DNA of 57,482 bases from Deltaproteobacteria bacterium IMCC39146 (lineage in GTDB: Bacteria > Desulfobacterota > Desulfuromonadia > Desulfuromonadales > BM103), in the NCBI GenBank assembly GCA_030005635.1, contig JARUHP010000026.1, forward strand, positions 1 to 57,482, read 5' to 3'. Shown piece after piece: positions 8,683 to 17,937 of the stretch (the stretch's first letter is position 1; every line of letters begins with the position of its first letter). The notes beneath the pieces are model-generated. The model saw only the letters and a program-made list of their open reading frames with translations. It was not told where the DNA came from and searched no databases. Both the position numbers and the translations under genes were made by a program.

Positions 8683-11600
8683 TTACATATTGCGTCGATA
8701 CTGGCCGCCGACCTCATAAAGTGCAGCGCTGATTTGCCCGAGGGAGGCAACCTTGACCGCTTCCATCAGCTCGGCAAAGATGTTCCCGCCGCTCTCGGCG
8801 GCTTGCTGCATGCGCTTGAGCGCCACGGGATACGCCGCTGCATGTTCGGCCTGGAAGGCGCGGAGGTTCGTGATCTGGTGAAGCTTCTCCTCTTCGGTCG
8901 AACGCGCCAGTTCACCGGGGATTTCATAGCCCTCATCTCCGGCATGCGGATTCAGGTAGGTGTTGACGCCGATGATTGGTAGCTCGCCGGTATGTTTCTG
9001 ATGCTCGTAGAGCATCGACTCTTCTTGTATCTTGGTCCGCTGATAGAGGGTCTCCATCGCGCCGAGCACTCCGCCACGCTGGCTGATCTGTTCGAATTGT
9101 TCGAAAACCGCCTCTTCGACCAGGTCGGTCAACTCTTCGGTGATGAAGGAACCCTGCAGCGGATTCTCATTCTTGGCAAGGCCCAACTCCTTATTGATAA
9201 TCATTTGGATAGCCATCGCCCGGCGCACTGATTCCTCAGTCGGGGTGGTGATGGCTTCGTCGTAGGCATTGGTGTGCAGCGAGTTGCAGTTGTCATAGAT
9301 CGCCATCAACGCCTGAAGGGTGGTGCGGATATCATTGAAATTCATCTCTTGGGCGTGCAGCGACCTTCCGGACGTCTGGATGTGATACTTGAGCATCTGA
9401 CTCTTTTTGTTGGCGCCGTACCTGTCGCGCATCACTACCGCCCAGATCCGCCGTGCAACCCGCCCGATCACTGTGTATTCAGGGTCGAGGCCGTTGCTGA
9501 AGAAGAACGACAGGTTGCCGGCAAAGTCATCGATATGCATGCCACGCGATAGATAGTATTCAACAAAGGTGAAACCGTTGGAGAGGGTAAAGGCCAGTTG
9601 GCTGATCGGGTTGGCACCAGCCTCGGCAATGTGATAGCCGCTGATCGAGACCGAGTAGTAGTTGCGTACCTTCTGATCGATGAAGTACTGCTGGACGTCA
9701 CCCATCATGCGCAGGGCGAATTCAGTGGTAAAGATACAGGTGTTCTGGCCCTGGTCTTCCTTGAGGATGTCGGCCTGGACAGTACCGCGTACCGTTTGCA
9801 GGGTATAGCTTTGGATCTCGGCCAGCTCTTCATTTGAGGCCTCACGTCCATGCTCAGCAGTGAACTTCTCAACCTGCTGACGAATCGCAGTGTTCATGAA
9901 CATCGCCAGGAGCATCGGCGCCGGACCGTTGATCGTCAGGGAGACGGATGTCATCGGATCACAGAGATCGAAACCGGCGAACAACTTGTCCATGTCGGCC
10001 TGAGTACAGATCGAGACTCCGGACATACCGACCTTGCCGTAGATATCAGGCCGCTCATCAGGATCTTCACCGTAGAGGGTGACGCTGTCGAAGGCCGTCG
10101 AGAGCCGTTTGGCATCGTCATCCTTAGTCAAAAAGTGGAAGCGTCGGTTGGTGCGTTCGGGGGTGCCTTCACCGGCAAACTGTCGCTTTGGATCTTCGGC
10201 GGCGCGCTTGAAGGGGAAGAGCCCGGCAGTATAGGGAAAGAAACCGGGGGCATTCTCCTTCATGCACCACTTGAGAATTTCGCCAGAATCGTGAAATTCA
10301 GGCAAGCAGACCTTGGGGATTCGTGTCCCCGAAAGGGTGGTGGTCGAGAGCTCGGTGCGAATTTCTTTATCGCGCACCTTGGTAATCATGACCTCTTCAC
10401 GATAGGCCTTTTTGAACTCAGGCCACTGCTTGAGCAGTTTGCGGTTCTCTTCACTCAAGGCCCCCTCGGCCCACTCCACCAAGGTGTCGAGATCGTTCAC
10501 CTGACAATCACATTTTTCAGCCAGCAACTTGCGGGCACCAGAGAGTTGATAAAGCTGGCGTCCGATCTGAGTCTGACTCTCGACCTGCTTGTGGTAATCC
10601 CTGGCGGTATGGGCGATTTCAGACAGGTAGTTGATTCGCTCCGGCGGGATAATCTGTTGGGCGATACTCTGCCCTTCGCCGACCTCCAGCTTAGAATCCC
10701 ATCCGAGGCTGCATTTGGCGTTGAGCTTGTCGATCAGGGCACGATAGAGCCGACTGACACCAACATCGTTGAACTGGCTGGCAATAGTACCGTAAACCGG
10801 CAAGTCTTCATCGGCGGCATCGAACAGCTTATGGTTGCGTCGGTACTGTTTGCGCACGTTACGCAGAGCATCATCGGCTCCACGTTTCTCCATCTTGTTG
10901 AGCGCGATCAGGTCGGCAAAATCGAGCATGTCAATCTTTTCCAGCTGGGTCGGGGCACCAAACTCGCTGGTCATCACGTAGAGCGATTGGTCACAAACCT
11001 CTACAATCCCGGCGTCGCCCTGACCGATGCCGCTGGTTTCAACGATAATCAGATCAAAAGCTGCAGCCTTGAGTACGTCGAGCGCTTCGCGGATTGCCGC
11101 CGAAAGTTCACTGCGTGAATCCCGGGTCGCCAGCGAGCGCATGAAAACCCGGGAAGTATCGATAGCGTTCATACGGATACGATCACCGAGCAGTGCTCCG
11201 CCGGTGCGCCTGCGGGTAGGATCGACCGAGAGGATCGCTATCGTCTTCTGCTCGAAATCGCGCAGGAAACGTCGCACCAATTCATCGGTTAATGAGCTCT
11301 TGCCCGCTCCGCCGGTGCCCGTGATACCGAGTATAGGAACCGATTTGGCCAGCTCCCGGACCCGCATCTGTAACGACTGCAGTTGCTCGTTTGGCTTGCA
11401 GACCCGCTGCTCGGCGGCGGTAATCAACCTTGCGACCGCCTGCGGATCGTTCTGGGGCAAGAGTTCAAGGTCGTTAGACAACTTCTGTGGCGGGACAAAG
11501 TCACACTTCTCCAGCTTGAAGTTGATCATCCCCTGAAGTCCCATGCGCCGGCCATCTTCGGGGGAAAATATTTTGCAAATGCCATAATTTTCAAGTTCGC

Positions 11601-11928
11601 GGATCTCGTCCGGCAGGATGACCCCGCCACCACCGCCGAAAATCCGTACATGGCCTGCGCCTTTCTCCTCCAGCAGATCATACATGAACTTGAAATATTC
11701 AAGATGTCCGCCCTGATAGGAGCTTATTGCGATCCCCTGGACATCCTCCTGGAGCGCCGCGGCGACAACCTCATGAACCGAACGGTTATGCCCGAGGTGC
11801 ACCACTTCGGCTCCTGAGTCCTGGATGATCCGCCTCATGATATTGATGGAAACATCGTGGCCGTCATAGAGGCTGGTGGCGGTAACAAAACGGATCGGGT
11901 GTTGAGCCTGATAAATATTCTTTTTCAT
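8683..11928 (-). CDS. icmF: fused isobutyryl-CoA mutase IcmF
   Basis: A 1081-residue fusion in the IcmF order: B12-binding domain (about 10-140; base-off motif with D22 and H24 in YDGHDVS), MeaB-like GTPase chaperone (about 195-410; P-loop GTGGAGKSS at 204-212 and the IcmF-type NKMEKRG specificity loop), then the acyl-CoA mutase TIM-barrel (about 540-1080). It interconverts isobutyryl-CoA and n-butyryl-CoA with adenosylcobalamin; some IcmF also accept isovaleryl/pivalyl-CoA. All three parts look complete. The neighbouring adenosyltransferase, TRAP transporter and acyl-CoA dehydrogenases suggest growth on isobutyrate or valine-derived isobutyryl-CoA. Confidence 0.93.
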   Translation of the reverse strand: MKKNIYQAQHPIRFVTATSLYDGHDVSINIMRRIIQDSGAEVVHLGHNRSVHEVVAAALQEDVQGIAISSYQGGHLEYFKFMYDLLEEKGAGHVRIFGGGGGVILPDEIRELENYGICKIFSPEDGRRMGLQGMINFKLEKCDFVPPQKLSNDLELLPQNDPQAVARLITAAEQRVCKPNEQLQSLQMRVRELAKSVPILGITGTGGAGKSSLTDELVRRFLRDFEQKTIAILSVDPTRRRTGGALLGDRIRMNAIDTSRVFMRSLATRDSRSELSAAIREALDVLKAAAFDLIIVETSGIGQGDAGIVEVCDQSLYVMTSEFGAPTQLEKIDMLDFADLIALNKMEKRGADDALRNVRKQYRRNHKLFDAADEDLPVYGTIASQFNDVGVSRLYRALIDKLNAKCSLGWDSKLEVGEGQSIAQQIIPPERINYLSEIAHTARDYHKQVESQTQIGRQLYQLSGARKLLAEKCDCQVNDLDTLVEWAEGALSEENRKLLKQWPEFKKAYREEVMITKVRDKEIRTELSTTTLSGTRIPKVCLPEFHDSGEILKWCMKENAPGFFPYTAGLFPFKRAAEDPKRQFAGEGTPERTNRRFHFLTKDDDAKRLSTAFDSVTLYGEDPDERPDIYGKVGMSGVSICTQADMDKLFAGFDLCDPMTSVSLTINGPAPMLLAMFMNTAIRQQVEKFTAEHGREASNEELAEIQSYTLQTVRGTVQADILKEDQGQNTCIFTTEFALRMMGDVQQYFIDQKVRNYYSVSISGYHIAEAGANPISQLAFTLSNGFTFVEYYLSRGMHIDDFAGNLSFFFSNGLDPEYTVIGRVARRIWAVVMRDRYGANKKSQMLKYHIQTSGRSLHAQEMNFNDIRTTLQALMAIYDNCNSLHTNAYDEAITTPTEESVRRAMAIQMIINKELGLAKNENPLQGSFITEELTDLVEEAVFEQFEQISQRGGVLGAMETLYQRTKIQEESMLYEHQKHTGELPIIGVNTYLNPHAGDEGYEIPGELARSTEEEKLHQITNLRAFQAEHAAAYPVALKRMQQAAESGGNIFAELMEAVKVASLGQISAALYEVGGQYRRNM

Positions 11929-12043
11929 GATCTTTCCTCTTTGTCGTAGCCGCGTAGATGGCGACTAACCACTACCTACGTGCGCATGTCATTGTGTCAG
12001 GAGCTTTTCTCAAGGCATTAAGCCCGCTCTTGCAATCGAATGT

Positions 12044-12517
12044 TCAAGCTGCGTTATCGGGAATACGTACAACTAAAACCGGTATTTTGCTTAGCTGGAC
12101 CATCTTTTGCGCCGTGCTTCCGATGAAGGTCGTGAACAAAATCCCATGACCATGTGTTCCCATTACAATTAAGTCGGACTCCCCATCGATTGACTGCTGC
12201 ATGATTGCCTCGACAGGCATACCTGATTTCACAATTATTTTGTCTACGTATTTGGTGTAGATGCAGCCGTCAAATTTTTCCAGATCGTCGTACGCATCTA
12301 TTCTTGACTTGATTATCTCTATTAATTTGCCTTTTGCAGACTCATAATCCTCGGCGGTCAGTTGCAATTCGCTGTTATGTGACAGCTTTTCACGGACATT
12401 AATGATTGATATTTGGGCCTCATGTTTCATTGCGAGGCTTAAGGCATAGCTAAAGGCAAAGCTTGAGTTTCTTGATAAGTCGGTTGCAAACAGTATTTTC
12501 TCGATCTTGGGTATCAT
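12044..12517 (-). CDS. universal stress protein, UspA family
   Basis: A 157-residue single-domain USP. It shows the start KILFATDLSRNSS and the ATP-binding signature G-x2-G-x9-G-(S/T) as MGTHGHG...GSTAQKM, so it probably binds ATP. It lies 29 bases after the TRAP large permease gene in the same direction. USP genes beside TRAP transporters are known (TeaD regulates TeaABC in Halomonas), so it may modulate this transporter; that is inference from context. Confidence 0.88.
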   Translation of the reverse strand: MIPKIEKILFATDLSRNSSFAFSYALSLAMKHEAQISIINVREKLSHNSELQLTAEDYESAKGKLIEIIKSRIDAYDDLEKFDGCIYTKYVDKIIVKSGMPVEAIMQQSIDGESDLIVMGTHGHGILFTTFIGSTAQKMVQLSKIPVLVVRIPDNAA

Positions 12518-12546
12518 GCGAACTCCTTTTCTCTGTATCGTTCCAT

Positions 12547-13860
12547 TTATCCGATCAGGCTCGGCAGAAAGGTGATAATTGCTGGGAAAAAATACATAAT
12601 AGCTATCCCGGCAATAAAGAGCCCTACCATTGGCCAGGCTCCGGCATAGATGTCATCCAGGCTGAGGCTTGGCATGGCACCCTTCAAGGCGAAAATCGTA
12701 TAGCCAAATGGAGGAGTCAGGGCCCCGAGAGTCAGGTTGATCAGGAACAGCATCCAGAACCAAAGAGGATCAAAACTGTAGACCTCCAACAGTGGCTCAT
12801 AGATCGGAATCGCAACCAGCATAACTGCAATCAGATCAACAAACATACAGAGGATAAAGGGAACGAGCATCAAGACGATAAACATCCCGCCATTCGGCAA
12901 ATCGAGAGTTGTTGCTGCACGCACTAGGCCTGAGGAAGCGCCGACGAAGGAGAGCAGTTGACCGAAAAGTGCCGAGCTGGCCATGATGATCAGGATCATA
13001 GTACTGACGGTGGTGGTCCCGACCAAGGACTCACAAATCATTTTGAAAGATAGCTTCTTGAAGATAGCTGCGGCGATAAGTGCGCCAACTACTCCGGTTG
13101 CAGCCGACTCTGAAGGGGTTGCAATCCCGAGCAGGATGAGCCCCATGACCGAAAAGATAACCACCAGAAAAGGCAACATTTTCGCAAAAGCAGTAAAGAA
13201 CCTTTTCGCATCTATCGCGGTTGATTCATCTTCTGGGATTTTCGGCTCAAGACTAGGATTCCGCAAAATGCGGATATAGGTGTAAACAACGATGACGCTG
13301 GCCATGAACAGCCCAGGTAATATCCCCGCGATCAACAGACCGGCGATCGAAACGTCGACCATTGAACCGACCATAATGACCAACAGGCTGGGGGGGATAA
13401 TGGGCGCAAGGCTGGCGCCACCAAGAATGGCGCTGATGGAGAGTCGGGTGTCGTAGCCACGCTCTTCCATGGTTGGCATGACCGAGCGCCCAAGCATTGC
13501 CGCGACAGCGACGACCGAGCCACTTAAGGCACCGAATACCGTTGAGAGTGCGGTGACCAGCAGATAATGTCGGCCGCGAACATTTCCAACCATACTGTCG
13601 ACGGAATCGATCAGGATTCCGATCGTTCCGGAGCGAAACAACACCTCGCCCATCAAAATGAACAGCGGAATGGCGATCAGGGAACCCGCGGTTACGGTGC
13701 TATAGACACTGTTTGCAAATAACCCGAAACCCGAGGTTCCAAACAACCAGAAAATGCCAACGATATTAACAATAAGAAATGAAACAAATACCGGTACTCC
13801 CACAAAAAACAGTGAGAGAAGTACGGATATAGCAATCGATAGAGTGGCACCCCATTCCAT
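12547..13860 (-). CDS. dctM: TRAP transporter large permease DctM
   Basis: A 437-residue, very hydrophobic protein with about 12-13 membrane segments, the normal length for DctM. It starts in a typical DctM way (FVGVPVFVSFLIVNIVGI) and has the usual internal ALSGSVVAVAAMLG and GGASLAPIIPPS motifs. It forms the ion-coupled transport channel. It follows dctQ by 10 bases in an operon dctP-dctQ-dctM-usp. The substrate is probably a carboxylic acid, and the nearby IcmF and acyl-CoA genes suggest a short-chain acid. Confidence 0.93.
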   Translation of the reverse strand: MEWGATLSIAISVLLSLFFVGVPVFVSFLIVNIVGIFWLFGTSGFGLFANSVYSTVTAGSLIAIPLFILMGEVLFRSGTIGILIDSVDSMVGNVRGRHYLLVTALSTVFGALSGSVVAVAAMLGRSVMPTMEERGYDTRLSISAILGGASLAPIIPPSLLVIMVGSMVDVSIAGLLIAGILPGLFMASVIVVYTYIRILRNPSLEPKIPEDESTAIDAKRFFTAFAKMLPFLVVIFSVMGLILLGIATPSESAATGVVGALIAAAIFKKLSFKMICESLVGTTTVSTMILIIMASSALFGQLLSFVGASSGLVRAATTLDLPNGGMFIVLMLVPFILCMFVDLIAVMLVAIPIYEPLLEVYSFDPLWFWMLFLINLTLGALTPPFGYTIFALKGAMPSLSLDDIYAGAWPMVGLFIAGIAIMYFFPAIITFLPSLIG

Positions 13861-13870
13861 GATGATTCTC

Positions 13871-14398
13871 CTAGTCTTCGCGTGAAGGGTTCGACATGAC
13901 CCCTTCTCGTAGAAATTGTATCCCGCATATCAGAAACCCAATGGGAACCGCTATTGATATCCACCATTTCGGGATTGGGTTGATCCACATCGTTGCGATT
14001 TCGTTGGTGTACTGGCGTAAAGATTCTCCGCCAGTAATCCATACCGTCACCATGCAGATAGCAAAGGCGGTTAGAGCAATCACCCGGTAGATTTTGCTTT
14101 TAACGTGCATGGGCAACTTCTCAACCAGAACATCGATCGCGACATTCCCTTTGGCCCTCGTTATCTCAGGCAACGCAAACATGATACTGATCGCGAGCAT
14201 CCAGGTGCACAGGTCATTCGACCACTGGGTTGGAGAGTTAAAGAAGTAGCGCATAAAAACTTCGGTCAAGACAGAAAGCAGGATTACAGCTAATGCGCCA
14301 CCACTTATGAAGTAGCAGACCTTGATAACAAGATCCAAGGCACTGGCCATCCCGTTAAGGATGGCCAGTGGGGAATTATTAGCATTCCCTTCTGTCAT
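13871..14398 (-). CDS. dctQ: TRAP transporter small permease DctQ
   Basis: A 175-residue membrane protein with four hydrophobic helices and the DctQ pattern (EVFMRYFFNSPTQWSNDLCTWML). Together with DctM it forms the membrane part of a TRAP transporter. Its start overlaps the dctP stop by four bases (ATGA), showing translational coupling. Confidence 0.9.
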   Translation of the reverse strand: MTEGNANNSPLAILNGMASALDLVIKVCYFISGGALAVILLSVLTEVFMRYFFNSPTQWSNDLCTWMLAISIMFALPEITRAKGNVAIDVLVEKLPMHVKSKIYRVIALTAFAICMVTVWITGGESLRQYTNEIATMWINPIPKWWISIAVPIGFLICGIQFLREGVMSNPSRED

Positions 14399-15381
14399 TT
14401 TGTCAGACCTTGGGCGATCGCGAGCGCCTTGAAGTCTTTAGCTACTTTTCCAGACTTTTCGATAGCCATAGCCCAGACACCATCGTTCCAATACTTCTCT
14501 ACGTTTTTAGCATCATCTTTGCTTAACCAGGTCTCTTTCATTCCGCCCGCTTTCAGAGCGGTGATCTCAGTATCACCCAATGCTTTGTAGTAGGCGATGC
14601 TGTCAAACTCGGTCTTTTTCGCGGCTTCATCCAGCCATGCTTTCTCTTGGTCGGTGAGTGAATTGTACTTATCCAGATTCATGCAAACCATCAGCGAGAG
14701 AGATGCAAAGGTTGGACGAACAAGGTAGTCGGCAACTTCATTCCACTTGAAATCTTTTACGCCAACAGTTGTCCAGGGTGCACCATCAATGACACCTTTT
14801 TGCAGAGCGGTATAAACTTCACCACCTGCCATGGTGACCGGTGCTCCACCGAGGGCTTTAACTGTATTTTGAATAGAAGGGTTGCTGCGAAGCTTTAATC
14901 CGTCAAAGCTAGGTGTGCTGCCGTTAAGTGCGTTTTTTAAAACGAACTGATAGGGTGCCAGTGGTGGGAAGGCAATAACCTTCATTCCGACCTTGTTGTA
15001 TTCCTTGTCTAGAAAGTCAAAGACGCCGCCCGGTGTTCTACGCTTGGTTGGATCTGCGGTAGTCGCATCGATTGCTACACCCAAGCCAATGGTTCCGGCG
15101 TGGTAGGACATGTGGGTGACCAGAAGGTCGAAAACACCTGCCTGTACAGGTTGAAACTGCTCAAAGGTAGGGATAACGTCTGGTCCGTTAAATTTGACCG
15201 TAACATTCCCACCTGAAACCTCTTTCAGGTTGTCCATAAATGGAAGAGCAATGCCTTTTGTGAAAATGAAGTTCTCATGGTACGCAGACAACATTCTGAG
15301 CTCTTTTGCTGACCCTACTGAAGAAATAGCCAGTACTAAAACCGCTGTGATAATAAAACCTCTTACAATGTTCTTCTTCAT
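14395..15381 (-). CDS. dctP: TRAP transporter substrate-binding protein DctP
   Basis: A 328-residue periplasmic binding protein. A Sec signal peptide covers about residues 1-25, with likely cleavage after SSVGSA. The body has the TRAP DctP fold (EFQPVQAGVFDLLVTH, LKLRSNPSIQNTVKALG, with the arginine that pairs with a substrate carboxylate, and QKGVIDGAPW). It captures an organic acid and delivers it to DctQM. A GGAG site precedes the ATG on the minus strand. It is the first gene of the transporter operon. Confidence 0.92.
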   Translation of the reverse strand: MKKNIVRGFIITAVLVLAISSVGSAKELRMLSAYHENFIFTKGIALPFMDNLKEVSGGNVTVKFNGPDVIPTFEQFQPVQAGVFDLLVTHMSYHAGTIGLGVAIDATTADPTKRRTPGGVFDFLDKEYNKVGMKVIAFPPLAPYQFVLKNALNGSTPSFDGLKLRSNPSIQNTVKALGGAPVTMAGGEVYTALQKGVIDGAPWTTVGVKDFKWNEVADYLVRPTFASLSLMVCMNLDKYNSLTDQEKAWLDEAAKKTEFDSIAYYKALGDTEITALKAGGMKETWLSKDDAKNVEKYWNDGVWAMAIEKSGKVAKDFKALAIAQGLTK

Positions 15382-15425
15382 TTTTGTAACTCCTTTACTG
15401 GTTTGAGTTAAACTGCGTGAATAAC

Positions 15426-15445
15426 CACCTAAGAGTCCCTAGGTG
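15426..15445. promoter_or_regulatory. CACCTA/TAGGTG inverted repeat upstream of dctP
   Basis: CACCTA, eight bases, then TAGGTG form a perfect inverted repeat overlapping the stop codon of the FeS protein gene, about 45 bases upstream of the dctP start. The half-site ACCTA also occurs in the palindromes near 17620 and 20861, but here the order of the halves is reversed. It may be an operator or a weak hairpin. Confidence 0.25.
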
Positions 15446-16122
15446 AACCTCGTTTTACCCTTTTGTTTCTTTCTCCCCCAGGGGCAAACTTTTATGCAAA
15501 ATCCACAAATCGGTTTTTCCACTCGCGGAAGAAGCATGAATCCTTTCAACAGCTTGTCTGCGCACTTTTGGAAATCGAGCGCTTCCTCTCTGGAGGTATA
15601 GTGAAAGTCTGTATTCACATTCCTGATCGCACCTGCCGGACATGCTTGGCTGCACTCGCCACAGGGGCCGCATTGATTTTTGATCGGTTGGTCCGGGCTT
15701 AAAGGCATGTCGGTCAAAACGGTTGCAAAGCTCACGCGTGGACCATGTTCTGGAGTCACAATCAGTAGACTTTTCCCCTGCCAGCCTAGACCGGCAGCAT
15801 TGGCCACCGTCTTGGATGAAAGATTCGAGTTGAAGCGTTCCATATCCAGCGGCAACGATGCCGGTATCGGCAGGACCGAATATCCTTTTCCCTCCAGATG
15901 GGAACTTAGCTTTAGAGCGCTCTGATCAAGCAGCAAGTTGGCATTGTTATAAACCTGTGCATAAAGTGGAGTCGGGGCGTCTATGATCTTTTCGAACACC
16001 GATGCCGGTAGCTTTATGGCGATCGACAGCGCGTACTGGAAACCATCGAGTAAATTGTCCGGAACCGTTTCAACTTCCCGAAGAAGATTTAGATCGGCGA
16101 TACCCACCAGGTCGGCTCCCAA
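15439..16122 (-). CDS. QueG-like double [4Fe-4S] protein, 5' end frameshifted
   Basis: The readable frame gives 227 residues of a protein related to epoxyqueuosine reductase QueG and small ferredoxin-like reductases. Two cluster motifs are near the C-terminus: CGPCGECSQACP and a later CGFCIKVCPWG, preceded by a lone Cys in FQKCADK. It lacks the cobalamin-binding length of true QueG, so queuosine synthesis is unlikely. The visible start is TTG inside SLGADLVGIA, with no ribosome binding site. An ATG at 16169 preceded by GGGGAG lies in another frame; one extra base in the A5 run (T5 on plus at 16159-16163) would join them as MTKKETSKTIKAIASSLGAD. Either a sequence error or a disrupted gene. Confidence 0.7.
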   Translation of the reverse strand: MGADLVGIADLNLLREVETVPDNLLDGFQYALSIAIKLPASVFEKIIDAPTPLYAQVYNNANLLLDQSALKLSSHLEGKGYSVLPIPASLPLDMERFNSNLSSKTVANAAGLGWQGKSLLIVTPEHGPRVSFATVLTDMPLSPDQPIKNQCGPCGECSQACPAGAIRNVNTDFHYTSREEALDFQKCADKLLKGFMLLPRVEKPICGFCIKVCPWGRKKQKGKTRFT

Positions 16123-16219
16123 AGAGCTGGCAATTGCTTTTATCGTTTTGCTCGTCTCTTTTTAGTCATGTTTCAGACAGTCTCCCCTGGATTAATCGCC
16201 CAGCTTCTGTTGACACTCT

Positions 16220-17380
16220 TTATGTTGCGAACTGCTTTAGCGTATCCCTGGCAATAATCAGTCGTTGAATCTCACTGGTTCCCTCATAAATTGAAGTAAT
16301 CCGGACATCTCGGCTGTAACGCTCGATAGGAAAATCCCGGGTGTAGCCATAGCCACCCATGATTTGCATCGCCTCATAACAGGCGCGGTTGGCGGCCTCA
16401 GTGGCATACAGTTTCGCCATCGAAGCCTCTTTGCCGAAGGACCGACCCTGTTCCTTTTTGAAGGCAGCGTTCATCAATAACAATTGGGCCGCCTGGAGTT
16501 CGGTGTAGGTGTCAGCGATTTTCCATTGGATAGCCTGGAAGTTTGAGATCTTCTGGCCGAACTGGGATCTCTCCAAAGAATATTGGGTTGCAAAATCGAT
16601 GGCGGCAAGGCCGATACCAAGACCAACAGAGCCAATTCCAATTCTGCCGCCAGCAAGCTCGCCCACCGCAATACGGAAACCTTCATTCAACTTGCCCATG
16701 AGGGCATCCTTTGGGATACGGCAATTGTCGAAGATCAGTTCACTGGTGGTGGAAGCATGTTGGCCCATCTTCTCTTCGTTCTTGCCGATGGACAGTCCCG
16801 GGATCCCGTTCTCAACCAGGAAACAGCTAATCCCCTTACCCTTGGTGACGCTCGTGTCGGTGACAGCCCAAACGACAAACACGCCGGCATAGGGGGCACT
16901 GGTGATGAACAGCTTGGATCCATTAAGTATCCAATGGTCTCCATCCAGAACTGCAGAAGTCTTCATTCCCGCAGGATCAGAGCCCGCGCCGGTCTCTGTT
17001 AGACCGAAACCACCCGCCAGATACTCTCCAGAGCCGATCATGGGGATATACTTTTGCTTCTGTTCCTCGGAACCTATCGCCTGAATAACCTCACAAACCA
17101 TGTTGTTAACGGATACGGTAACCGCTGTTGAGGCGCAGGCACGGGCGATTTCTACCAGAGCCACACTAAAGGCAACGACGCCAGCCTCTGAGCCACCGTA
17201 CTCTTCCTTGACGTTAAGACCCATGAAACCGAGCTCAGCGAGTTTTCCAAGGTTGTCATAAAAAAGCTGCCGATCTTTGCCCTGGTCGAGGTCCGCTGCT
17301 ACCGGCTCTAATTCGGCCGCGGCAAAATCCTTCGCTGTGTCCTGAATCATCTTCTGCTCTTCGGTTAAGTCGAGATACAT
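16220..17380 (-). CDS. acyl-CoA dehydrogenase (short/branched chain)
   Basis: A 386-residue FAD enzyme with the three acyl-CoA dehydrogenase parts: N-terminal helices, central beta domain (FGLTETGAGSDPAGM, the FAD/substrate loop) and C-terminal helices. The catalytic base is E366 in IYEGTSEIQ, the position used by butyryl-CoA and short branched-chain enzymes, not the isovaleryl type. Electrons go to ETF. An AAGGAG site precedes the ATG. A sigma-70 type promoter with an upstream palindrome lies at 17547-17636. Context with icmF suggests isobutyryl-CoA, 2-methylbutyryl-CoA or butyryl-CoA as substrate. Confidence 0.88.
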   Translation of the reverse strand: MYLDLTEEQKMIQDTAKDFAAAELEPVAADLDQGKDRQLFYDNLGKLAELGFMGLNVKEEYGGSEAGVVAFSVALVEIARACASTAVTVSVNNMVCEVIQAIGSEEQKQKYIPMIGSGEYLAGGFGLTETGAGSDPAGMKTSAVLDGDHWILNGSKLFITSAPYAGVFVVWAVTDTSVTKGKGISCFLVENGIPGLSIGKNEEKMGQHASTTSELIFDNCRIPKDALMGKLNEGFRIAVGELAGGRIGIGSVGLGIGLAAIDFATQYSLERSQFGQKISNFQAIQWKIADTYTELQAAQLLLMNAAFKKEQGRSFGKEASMAKLYATEAANRACYEAMQIMGGYGYTRDFPIERYSRDVRITSIYEGTSEIQRLIIARDTLKQFAT

Positions 17381-17480
17381 TCCGCGACGCTCCTTTTTCT
17401 CAGAGAAAACTTGTCTCAGTCGTTAGTAGAACTTCATTATGATATGTGAAATATTCGCTTGAAAACTATCAGTGCACTAC

Positions 17481-17542
17481 CCATCAATCGCTATCCTAGG
17501 GCTTTTGCAAAAATAGAAAGCTGTTTTACAAGTGATTGATGG
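17481..17542. repeat. CCATCAATC/GATTGATGG inverted repeat in the leader
   Basis: CCATCAATC (17481-17489) and GATTGATGG (17534-17542) form a perfect 9-bp inverted repeat 44 bases apart. It falls in the predicted 5' leader of the acyl-CoA dehydrogenase mRNA, one arm at about the start of transcription. It could fold as a long-loop stem or bind a protein. Confidence 0.3.
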
Positions 17543-17546
17543 TCGC

Positions 17547-17575
17547 ATCATATAGAGGTCGTTGCCATCAGCCAA
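17547..17575 (-). promoter_or_regulatory. sigma-70 type promoter for the acyl-CoA dehydrogenase
   Basis: On the minus strand, TTGGCT (17575-17570), 17 bases and TATGAT (17552-17547). The same two hexamers with the same 17-base spacing, the same preceding GCCTGA and the same CTCT before the -10 box occur at 20922-20950 before the ETF:quinone oxidoreductase gene. The repetition makes this much more credible than a single match. The start codon of the acyl-CoA dehydrogenase is about 160 bases downstream. Confidence 0.72.
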
Positions 17576-17597
17576 TCAGGCCTAATCCTTTAGCTGT

Positions 17598-17636
17598 GTA
17601 GGCAACTTCTGCTGGGGGTGTAGGTAGACAACCTAC
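17598..17636 (-). promoter_or_regulatory. activator sites: GTAGGT-N5-ACCTAC palindrome and CCTAC half-site
   Basis: GTAGGTAGACAACCTAC at 17620-17636 is a perfect 6-bp palindrome with a 5-base spacer; a further half-site is at 17598-17602. Distances to the -35 box (53 from palindrome centre, 27 from half-site) are identical to those of the copy upstream of the ETF:quinone oxidoreductase gene. The neighbouring NarL-type response regulator is the natural candidate to bind here. Confidence 0.6.
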
Positions 17637-17937
17637 GACCATGGCTGGAGCATGAAATTCGATTGATAGCCGCTCTAGACGAGAAGAGCACGTTTTTGTA
17701 GGGGGTTAGCGGGTGAATCGTTATGCAGGCGAGGCCAAGTGAGGGCAGTCAGGGCCAAGAGGATATCTGGAATTTCAGGTAGGGATACTAAGAGGAACCT
17801 ACAGGTCAATCAGAAAAAAAATACATCGCCGGCCAGATAAGTCAAACAGGCCAGCTGTTCTTGCTGCTCGGGCTGTCTCGAAGGTCAGCGCCCTGTTTGA
17901 TGTGTTTGCGCTTTTCGAAACAATGTCAGCATGAGTT

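Larger units (their letters stand above)
17381..17937. other. 557-bp intergenic region
   Basis: Holds the leader, promoter and activator sites of the acyl-CoA dehydrogenase gene (separate entries). The part from about 17640 to 17937, after the response regulator stop on the minus strand, contains scattered GTAGG/ACCTAC words (17779-17783 and 17797-17802) and no gene I can support. No clear terminator was seen. Confidence 0.5.

Noticed and set aside
9850-11118. Long plus-strand open frame opposite icmF
   Set aside because: It is antisense to a clear full-length IcmF; its length comes from codon bias of the real gene.
11929-12043. Cobalamin riboswitch or GTAGGT-type activator site before icmF
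   Set aside because: Too short for a cobalamin riboswitch; one GTAGGT half-site lacks the second arm and the TTGGCT/TATGAT promoter.
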